This document shows, piece by piece, positions 56,993 to 64,000 of a DNA stretch of 64,000 nucleotides. The stretch's first letter is position 1. The number at the start of each line of letters is the position of its first letter. The translations under genes were made by a program, and so were the position numbers. The notes beneath the pieces were generated by a model. That model made no database searches, was not told the origin of the DNA, and was given only the letters and a program-made list of their open reading frames with translations. Source of the stretch: Fallopia convolvulus. Its lineage: Eukaryota; Streptophyta; Magnoliopsida; Caryophyllales; Polygonaceae. The DNA is taken from contig OZ024721.1 in the NCBI GenBank assembly GCA_964016875.1, forward strand, positions 36,994,823 through 37,058,822, written 5' to 3'.

Positions 56993-57167
56993 GCAATATT
57001 CTAAAAAACGCTAGGCAGACTTTGGACGGAGAAGGGCCTTGTAGCGCCTATACGACCACGACGATTGTCTAAACGGTCCTAGACGGGTTGGAGGGTTAGG
57101 CGGATTAAAACATTCCAACACCTAGGCGAGACTGAACGGTACTAGGCGGAGATTTTTAGAACAATGG
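56993..57167. mobile_element. CTAGGCG-rich MITE-like repeat, copy B
   Basis: It begins ATATTCTAAAAAACGCTAGGC and ends GATTTTTAGAACAATG, with inverted TTCTAAAAA/TTTTTAGAA ends as in copies A and C. The core has CTAGACGG, TTAGGCGG, CCTAGGCG and CTAGGCGG units. Confidence 0.6.
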
Positions 57168-57744
57168 TCATTAGAGATGTATACAAGAATTGAACATATA
57201 AATTTGCAAGCACTGAACTTAAATTTACTATTTACCGGTATTCACGAGCAAAGATTTGGTGATTGCCCCTAGGAAATTTACTTGGGTGCAATAATAACCT
57301 CAGCAACAGCAACAGAAAGCTTGAATTTGACAAGCAAAAGCACAACACCACTTGCTTTCAAAACGTGAAGTCAGACACACACATATCATGTAACCCAACA
57401 AAAACAATACATGCATCTAAAAGACAAGCAACACAAAATGTACAAGAACAAGAAAAATACTAGTCCATTAACAAGGCTTTTTCATTACATTTACAACCGA
57501 ACTGATTACTTATAGCCGCCGAGCTTCGCGTATTTACAATACAAAGAGAGAGACAGAGAGGCAGAGATTGATTCCCCACCATTTTCAAGTGCATGCCATC
57601 ATACCCAAAATTGAAAGTTCTAACTTTATAATTAATGGCAGGGCCTTAAAACTGCCCAAATTCAAGACTTTTTATGTACACTAAATTAAAAGTAGCTCCA
57701 AAATCCAACCTTTTCTTTTAGTTTCCGTATTCATCTTATTATGT
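57168..57744. other. Spacer, including the likely 3' UTR of the 182-aa gene
   Basis: No other gene seen. The part next to 57744 (on the minus strand, downstream of the stop) is the probable 3' UTR. An AG-rich stretch (AGAGAGAGACAGAGAGG) lies at 57545-57562. Confidence 0.4.
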
Positions 57745-58293
57745 TCATCCCCAAAAGCCCCAAATTCTCTCCCCTATGAAACCAACCAATTTCTTCAGCG
57801 AGCCCTTCTCCTCCTCCTCCCCACCACCTGCCTCGCCGCCGTCATCGGCCGGTTCCGGCACACCCAACTCGCCCTGATCGGCGACTCGGTCAACTCGGGG
57901 CGAATCACGGCCGTCAGCCGCTTTCTTCCTTCTCCTGGTGCTTCCCCTGTTGTTCTTGGCCGCCGGAGTCCGGCTTTCGTAGGCGTCGATGATTTCGTGA
58001 ATCAATTGGCGGTTGGGAGAGGAATCCCACCTCGCCCAGTAACTGGTGTAGCAGCTGAAGCAGTCACAGTTGAACGCCGCCGCGTGGGCGGACTTGACAT
58101 CCTCCATCTTCCTCCCCTGCTTTGGGATGCATGAAACAGAGGAACATGAGAGGAGATAGGCGAGGACTTCGCGGTCGCCGGCCGTGAGCGCCGCCGCGAG
58201 AGTGAGGATCGCGGCCGGGAGAAAAGCTAGGGGGTCGGTGGAGGGCGGCGGAGGGGACGGGTGGACGCTGCTTTTGCGGTACAGTTTCTTCAT
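57745..58293 (-). CDS. Conserved plant-specific protein of unknown function (182 aa)
   Basis: A single open frame with strong coding character: GC-rich in an AT-rich setting and no stops. It begins MKKLYRKSSVHPSPPPP, followed by a hydrophobic stretch (LAFLPAAILTLAAALTA) and EDREVLAYLL-like sequence. The middle has the signature FNCDCFSCYTSYWARWDSSP then NRQLIHEIIDAYE. An acidic, Gly-rich linker (GGEAGGGEEEE) precedes a conserved C-terminal end, LVGFIGERIWGFWG. I recall intronless plant homologues with the same three blocks (basic start, Cys-rich centre, GERIWGxWG end), but no assigned biochemical role. The paired CxC/CxxC could bind metal; that is a guess. The start codon is the first in the frame and fits the conserved N-terminus. 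Confidence 0.85.
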   Translation of the reverse strand: MKKLYRKSSVHPSPPPPSTDPLAFLPAAILTLAAALTAGDREVLAYLLSCSSVSCIPKQGRKMEDVKSAHAAAFNCDCFSCYTSYWARWDSSPNRQLIHEIIDAYESRTPAAKNNRGSTRRRKKAADGRDSPRVDRVADQGELGVPEPADDGGEAGGGEEEEKGSLKKLVGFIGERIWGFWG

Positions 58294-58569
58294 GACTTTT
58301 GAAGGGAGGGAATATTAGGGTTGGTCAGTGTAAAGACTAAAGAGAGAGAGGCGTGGGAGGAGAATGGAGATTGAATTTGAAAAAGAAAAATGGGAAAAGG
58401 GAGAAGGAGACGAGTTTTATCTACCGGTTGCTTTGGGTTGGACGGGAGGTTTAGACTTTAACACCCTTCAAAGTTGAATGGCTGATGCCTAAACTTTTAG
58501 AATGGGACGTTAGGGTGAGAAAATGAGAATAATTTCTAAGTGTTCGATCAGGAGAAATTAAAAATGTGG
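58294..58569 (-). promoter_or_regulatory. Upstream region of the 182-aa gene
   Basis: It contains an AG-rich block (AAAGAGAGAGAGGCG at 58339; CT-rich in the gene's sense) that fits a plant 5' leader. No reliable TATA box was picked out. Confidence 0.35.
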
Positions 58570-58659
58570 ATTATTTTTCTACCAAAAAAATGTGGATTAT
58601 TTTATTTAAACTCAGAAAATATGATAGGGACATATTTTTTCACTAATTATTTACATATT

Positions 58660-59215
58660 TTTAGAAAAAAAGATAAAGAAAATGTGTGCGATGTGCATTA
58701 AAATTGGTTGCAAATGCATCAAAATGGTTGAATGTGTATCAAAATTTACATCTTAGATATATGTTTGTGTATTAAAATTAGTCGAATGTGCAACAAAACT
58801 GCGCTTCAAAACAACTAAAAAGTGCAAATTATTTGCCTACATAAAAACAGTCTGAATGTGCATCAAAACTAGAAGACAATACGTCAAAACTAAGATTTTA
58901 GAATCGACGTACAATATGGACCAAAAAATAGCAAACAATTAGGTTGGATGCACATTTAACGCGAAGCTAATGCACAAAAGTGTCTTATTACGTATGTGCA
59001 TTGAAACTAACCATATGTGCATCAACACAATAAAAAAGTGCATGTTATTTTGCATGGGCATAAAAATGAATGGTATGTGCATAAAAAAAACTAGCTAAAT
59101 ATAGTATTTATACACACATCTAAAAGGTTAAAAAATAAAAAATAGTTCGAAATTGATGCACATTGAGTTAGTTTTAATGCACATCCAAGGAAAAATCGAT
59201 GCACATAATGCGCGC
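58660..59215. repeat. Irregular array of TGTGCATCAAAACT-type motifs
   Basis: Variants of ATGTGCATCAAAA recur about ten times (for example 58690, 58735, 58855, 58980, 59008, 59072), including inverted ones (TTTTAATGCACATCC near 59170). The spacing is uneven, so it is not a simple satellite. A longer TE may be the carrier, with possible ends near 58570 and 59270, but no terminal repeat was confirmed. Confidence 0.5.
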
Positions 59216-59431
59216 GTCCCCTAGAAGCGGATTTTTTCGAAAAATACGTGAATAATTTGGGGAAATACGCACGTGCCATTGTTTATCACTCTTTAATAAA
59301 ATATTAATCCTGTCCGTTGATTTTTTTTTAAGCGAATGAACGAAATTTATTCTTATTTTGCATTGTATTAATCATTCTCACATGATCCTTTTCTAAAATT
59401 TTATAATATTAGGAAAATTCCTACTTGTAAT

Positions 59432-59665
59432 CATTGTTCTAAAAAACGACCTAGGCGGCCTCCTAGGCGCTGGGCGGTATCCACCGTCCCGATTTTGCCC
59501 TAGGCGGTGTTCTGTTCGGGCTGGGCGGACTAGGAAAGTTGTGCAAGCTAGGCAGGCTGGGCGAGTTAGGCGGGCTGGGCAGCCTTCTAGGCGGCCTGGG
59601 CGACCTTATAGGCGGGCTAGACAACCTTCTTAGTAGCTTGAGCAGACTTTAAGCAGGCTCTAGGC
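59432..59665. mobile_element. CTAGGCG-rich repeat, copy C
   Basis: It starts CATTGTTCTAAAAAACG and continues CTAGGCGGCCTCCTAGGCGC, with at least ten CTGGGCG/CTAGGCGG units up to about 59660. The right inverted end seen in copies A and B was not found, so it may be truncated. Confidence 0.55.
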
Positions 59666-59794
59666 TTCAATTTATACAAAGACATTATGATATGATTATT
59701 CTTTATTTATTTAGGGTAAAATACAAAAAACCACCCTTTATTTTGTGTTGTTTGCAATAAACCACCCTTAATATCACATTTTACAGAAAACCAC

Positions 59795-60260
59795 CACTAC
59801 AACAGAAATGCTTTTTGGCGACCAATTTTTTAGCGAGAAATTTATTTTCGTCGCTAAATGTGGCTTTTAGCGAGGACTTTAATGATTTCTCTTTAAATGT
59901 GACTTCAGTTTTAGCGAGAAAATTATTTTCGTTGCTAAATGTTGCTTTTGGCGAAGAATTTAATGATTTCTCTTTAAATGTGACTTCACTTTTAGCGATA
60001 AATTTATTTTCCTCGCTAAATGTTGCTTTTGGCGAGGAATTTAATGATTCCTTGTTAAATGTGACTTCACTTTTAGCGAGAAATTTATTTTCCTCGCTAA
60101 ATGCTGCTTTTGGCGAGGAATTTAATGCTTCCTCGTTAAATGTGACTTCACTTTTAGCGAAAGATTTATTTTCCTCTCTAAATGTGGCTTTTTGCGAGGA
60201 ATTCAATGATTCCTCGTTAAATGATTCCTCGCTAAATGTGATTTATTTTCCTATTTAGTT
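59795..60260 (+). mobile_element. CACTA (En/Spm) transposon left terminus with 81-bp subterminal repeats
   Basis: CACTACAACAGAAATGC at 59795 is a typical plant CACTA terminus. It is followed by TTTTTGGCGACC and then about five tandem units of 81 bp, each with inverted AGCGAG/CTCGCT pairs (TTTTAGCGAG, CCTCGCTAAATG, GGCGAGGAATTTAATG). Subterminal repeats of this kind bind the CACTA accessory protein in known elements. Because the period is a multiple of three, both strands stay open (59815-60258 plus; 59781-60206 minus); neither is regarded as a gene. The opposite terminus was not found before 64000. Confidence 0.7.
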
Positions 60261-60549
60261 TAATTGTGTAAATAACTAAATATTGAAGAATTTTTGCTCT
60301 AGCCCAACCTCACATTTTAAAATTTTAAATTTATTCATATTTTTTTATCATTTCTTATTAATTATTTTTTAAATATTTATTGAAAAGTTTTTTAAAGAAT
60401 CAAATTTGATTAAAAAATATAAGAATTTATATGGATGATTTAAATAAATAGCAAAAAAAAAGAGGCTAATTAGGTGGATATTAAGGAGTGTGTCAAAATT
60501 AGCTAAATAGCAAAAACCCTCCATCACCCACCCCCCACCCCACTCCCAC

Positions 60550-60655
60550 CGAGTTGACTCGGTTGTTGACCAGGTTGACTCGCCCGTTGACCGAGTTGAC
60601 TCGGTCGTTGACCGGCCGTTGACCGACGTTGACCGACCGTTGACCGGCGTTGACC
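60550..60655. repeat. Cluster of TTGAC motifs
   Basis: Ten TTGAC occurrences in about 106 bp, mostly as GTTGACCG and GAGTTGACTCGG units, several arranged as short palindromes (GAGTTGACTC). TTGAC is the W-box core of WRKY factors, but in this setting the array is more likely subterminal transposon sequence. Confidence 0.7.
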
Positions 60656-61965
60656 ATCATCACTTTCATAACCGTCATCACAATTTTTTTCCGTCATCAC
60701 AACTTATTTCACCGTCATCACAATTTTTTGATGACAAAAAGTATAATAAAAGGTAAAAAGTGTCATCAAAATGTCTTGATGACACTTTTTAATGACAAAA
60801 AGTATCGTCAAAGTCATTCAACCACATAAAAACAACCTTCATCACTGTCATCACAATTTATTTTACCGTCATCACAATTTATTTCACCGTCATCAAAAAA
60901 TTTTGATGACAAAAAGTGTAATAAAAGGCAAAAAGTGTCATCAAAATGTCTTGATGATAACTTTTTTATAACAAAAAGTATCATCAAAGGCATTCAATCA
61001 TATAAAAACAACCGTCATCACGCGGTTCGAACCGTCATCAACTGTCATCACTTGTCATCGTTGCTTGATGACGGTTTGATTGTCATCAACTATCATCTCT
61101 ACTTGATGACGGTTCGATTAATTTGTCATAAAAAGGGCCTTGATGACAAACAAGTGTCATCAAGTGTCATCAAACTATCATCACTTAAGCGTCATCAAAT
61201 ATGTGTCATCACTATCATCACTACTTGATGACGGTTTGATTGTCATCAACTATCATCATAAATGTCATCTCTACTTGATGACGGTTCGATTCTCATCAAT
61301 CGTCATCGCTATTTGATGACGGTTCGATTGTCATCAATTATCATCACTACTTGATGACGGTTTGATTAATTTGTCATCAAAAGGGCCTTGATGACAATGG
61401 TTTTGAAGACAAACAACCGTCATAAAGTGTCATCACTCAAAGTTTGTTCGTTTTTATCACCACCACAAAAAATAATTGTCATCAAATCTCATCACCACTA
61501 AAAATAGTTTTCATCACCGCATAAAAAAAATTGTCATCACTAAAAAAATCAAATTGTCATAAAAAATTATCACTTGTCATCACTAAATATAAACATGTCA
61601 TCACTGAAATTATAACAACCGTCATCACACATAAAAAACAAAGTTGTCATTAAATATGTATTATCACGTTTAATTTTTTGGTGTCATCAAATATGTGTCA
61701 TCACATATAATTTTTTTCATAAACTGTCATCAATTGTCATCACTCTTTGATGACAGTTTGATTGTCATCACTATCATCACAAATGTCATTTCTACTTGAT
61801 GACGGTTCGATTGTCATCAACTGTCATCGCTATTTGATGACAAACAATTGATGACAAACAAGTGTCATCAAAAGACCTTAATGACATTCATTTGTTTGTC
61901 ATCAAAGGGCCTTGAGGACAAACAACTGTCATCAAGTGTCATCAAACTGTCATCACTTAACTTCA
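60656..61965. repeat. 1.3-kb array of GTCATCA/TGATGAC motifs
   Basis: GTCATCA and its complement TGATGAC recur dozens of times on both strands, often paired as hairpins (TTTTGATGAC...GTCATCAAAA, for example 60725-60790). Sub-blocks repeat in longer form: CTTGATGACGGTTTGATTGT and AGGGCCTTGATGACAA appear several times (61060, 61130, 61225, 61385, 61910). No coding sequence. The density of inverted copies would allow extensive folding. It most resembles a subterminal region of a DNA transposon. Confidence 0.75.
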
Positions 61966-62121
61966 ACCTATTCGGCCAGCATCACTAGCACTGAGAACCC
62001 TTTCAAACAAAGTGACAATAGTACAATTTGGACTGGAAATATAGAATTAAGGAAATTATGGAGCAATGAATTGTTTATTAATATATAAGACCATCATGAA
62101 TTCATGATGTAAATATGAACT

Positions 62122-62290
62122 TCATTGAATAGCTAGAAGTATAAGGATACTCTCCAGATATCTGCCAATGTTTTGGGGAACAGCTTGTTGTTTGACACCA
62201 TTACTCTCTTCATAAGTGCTCAAATGCTTAATCTCAGCACTGCTTGCAGCACCAGTTCCAGATTCACTTGGCATATGTTCACTAGAGCTC
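62122..62290 (-). other. Exon-like open stretch, unknown
   Basis: On the minus strand, after a possible acceptor (TTTGACTAG, about 62291), the frame reads SSSEHMPSESGTGAASS, AEIKHLSTYEESNGV and on to LAIQ before a stop at 62122. The composition looks like the last exon of a plant gene, but I do not recognise it. It may be part of the same captured assembly as the MATE exon upstream. Confidence 0.3.
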
Positions 62291-62537
62291 TAGTCAAAGA
62301 AGTACTAACTTAATATTAGCCAATAGTGTTTCCTTCAGCACAATTAAGTAAATTTTTTTTTATCAAATGTTCTTTGTTACTAGAATACTAGATATCAGAA
62401 TATCTATTTTTTTTTTATCAAAGAGGTGTTTTAACAATTCTTAAATAAAACAGAACAATTGATGCATTTTACACATAAATTCAGTCTAAAACTGTTTGTT
62501 ATCATCAATCACATTTCAAAAAGTCACATCTGAATAC

Positions 62538-62883
62538 CATAACATTACAACAGAAGCAAAGGAAAGCTTGACAAATCCCCACAAATCAGCAAATGCAAGC
62601 CATGAAAACCAACTCCAAGCACCATCTGACTTGGTGATGAAGATATAGAGATGTTGGCCAATAACAATTAGCCACCATGATGTGTTGAGCATGACGGCCG
62701 CTCCAACGAGTCCCCAACTGAGGTTCAAAATGAAGAGCCAGCTGAACACTAGATGAAACACGAGCACAACCACTGACACCCAAGCCATCACCATCACTTT
62801 CCTCTGTGCTTGCAAGAACTTTTGGATTGGGAAGTTCATTGCATAAGCAAATAGCTGAGGCAGCATCAACAAAGCAAATTTCC
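62538..62883 (-). pseudogene. Isolated exon of a MATE (DETOXIFICATION) efflux transporter
   Basis: The exon reads GKFALLMLPQLFAYAMNF, PIQKFLQAQRKVMVMAW, then hydrophobic helices and LSWGLVGAAVMLNTSWWL, WSWFSWLAFADLWGFVKL. This is the middle part of plant MATE transporters of the DTX type, covering roughly three to four membrane segments. It has intact splice signals at both edges (ATGGTAG| acceptor, TTATG|GTATTC donor). No preceding or following MATE exons are found in the neighbouring kilobase on either side. It is therefore a gene fragment, probably captured or left by deletion. Confidence 0.75.
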
Positions 62884-63239
62884 CTACCATGGAGAAAGCA
62901 CACTATTATGAAAGTAAAAAATTACAGCCTAATTTGTATGTAGTATTCCCTCGAAGGTGACACATACTGCAACTTTCTATATTCTGAACATGGAGTACCT
63001 CAATTGAATTACAACTACAATTTTTAACGTTTAACCTCAGGAAGTACCTCAATTTGAATTACCTTTCAAATTTTGGACCAGAATGAAGTATTATCACCTT
63101 GAGTATGCTGATTTACTGCAAACAACCCAAACCTATGCATACAAAGATCAATTGTTCAACAAACTTCAAATTTAGAATATGATTAGCAAAATTTCAATCG
63201 CAATAACACAATAAACCTAGCCGATCAAAAGCACATCAG

Positions 63240-63425
63240 AAAAACCTTGAGTATGCTGATTAAAACAATCCAGATCCCGCACCAATGACCCGTAGCTCGC
63301 AAAATCAAAGATGAGAATAGTGTAGGTCTAAACATCTCCTTGTGTTATTTCGTCGAACAGTTTGCAGGCAACATCCAATGGTTGTCGGATTGCACACAAA
63401 ATATGCAAAATCAGCATTGTGCCTT
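63240..63425 (-). pseudogene. PPR-protein fragment
   Basis: On the minus strand: PLDVACKLFDEITQGDV, a TAG, TYTILIFDFASYGSLVRDLD then CFNQ. The pattern ACKLFDEI...DV.TYTILI..FASYGS...DL..F is that of a plant pentatricopeptide (PLS-type) repeat unit pair. One in-frame stop is present. Upstream (63400-63772) some peptide-like stretches exist (MATSSEISNQSNSFAIS, QTQALLNALLL), which may be the start of the same gene, but this is uncertain. Confidence 0.55.
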
Positions 63426-64000
63426 CGTGATTCTACGGAATTGCACAACCAGAACAAGTTACAAATTAAAAAAACACTAAGGAAACCCTAGAATTGGAAA
63501 GAGCGATTGAGAGATCCGAACCTGGTTGAATTGGTGATGGAATCCGATGGTGCACAGTAATAGGGCATTGAGAAGAGCTTGGGTCTGGATTTTTTCACAA
63601 TCCGAACTGAATTAATGGAAAACATCATTGAGAGGAAGAGAAATTGCGAAGGAATTTGACTGGTTTGAGATTTCCGATGAAGTTGCCATGAGATAGAGAT
63701 TTTCCACGGAAGAAGAAGGCTAACGAGAGAGAGAGGGGGAGTCGGTAAAAGAGAGGAGTAGAGGACGACCATTGAGAGAGAAACAAATGAAAAAAAAACC
63801 TTTAAATACTTAAAAAATAACTAATTTATGAAGGGAGCTAAACAAGCACCTAAATAGGGTAACCAAAAATGCTTTTGGGCTAAATTTGTTCAATTTATAT
63901 TATGTTTATCTTTTTATCTTTTTTTTTTTGTAAAAAAAATTTAAAATTGAATGATTTTACTTAAAATTATTTTTATTTATGTTTTTCCATAAATAAATCT
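63426..64000. other. Possible 5' part of the PPR relic, then AT-rich sequence
   Basis: 63490-63780 on the minus strand is CT-rich at its start (CCCTCTCTCTCTCG), which suits a plant leader, followed by short frames with stops. 63785-64000 is AT-rich with poly(T)/poly(A) runs and no recognisable feature. Confidence 0.35.

Noticed and set aside
59781..60258. 141-147 codon repeat proteins on both strands
   Set aside because: They arise from the 81-bp CACTA subterminal repeats whose period is divisible by three.
60656..61965. CRISPR-like array
   Set aside because: Eukaryotic context, repeat words of 7 bp in both orientations and irregular spacing, no unique spacers of constant length.

Overview
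This is a TE-dense stretch of a flowering-plant (eudicot) nuclear genome. The evidence is split genes with GT-AG introns, low gene density, and Ty1/copia, Ty3/gypsy (Tat), LINE, hAT, PIF/Harbinger, CACTA and Helitron remains. Only three loci look like intact host genes: an EHD-type endocytic ATPase (14083-19065, +, 16 exons, 545 aa), a peroxisomal short-chain dehydrogenase of the IBR1/SDRA type (24038-26510, -, 6 exons, 254 aa), and an intronless plant-specific protein of unknown function (57745-58293, -, 182 aa). EHD and IBR1 lie tail to tail. From memory, their Arabidopsis counterparts are also adjacent (At4g05520 and At4g05530), so this looks like an old syntenic pair. The species cannot be fixed from the sequence.

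Layout. 1-5691: 3' part of a PIF/Harbinger element with a frameshifted transposase, split by a 4.5-kb LTR-like insertion (851-5359, TSD ATTAT). 6.3-10.0 kb: LINE remnants, a small MITE, a Helitron (8727-9247) and a relic of an uncharacterised plant family. 10.8-13.7 kb: a 5'-truncated LINE that landed about 355 bp upstream of the EHD start codon. 14.1-19.1 kb: EHD. 19326-23312: a hAT composite (TSD AGCAAAGC) holding a decayed transposase copy with a nested MITE, followed by an internally deleted second copy. 24.0-26.5 kb: IBR1. 26626-31212: a second LINE, inserted 98 bp upstream of the IBR1 ATG and itself carrying two insertions. 31.5-33.7 kb: a third LINE fragment split by a 1.67-kb solo LTR.

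34.2-55.3 kb is a four-level nest read from matching target-site duplications. A GGGTC-rich MITE-like sequence was hit by a copia element (34448-55085, TSD AATCT). Its 5' LTR was hit by a Tat-lineage gypsy element (41137-54936, TSD CTTGC) that carries an antisense extra ORF. Between its second RNase H and integrase sits a non-autonomous TR-GAG element (45602-50180, TSD CATCT) with an intact gag-only ORF.

55.4-64 kb: another Helitron, small MITEs, the unknown 182-aa gene, a CACTA terminus with 81-bp subterminal repeats, a TTGAC cluster, a 1.3-kb GTCATCA/TGATGAC array, and then isolated fragments of host-type genes (a MATE exon and a PPR segment) that look captured by a transposon.

No bacterial-type operons, CRISPR arrays or rRNA genes are present. 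Everything outside the three host genes and the TR-GAG ORF is broken by stops, frameshifts, deletions or insertions.
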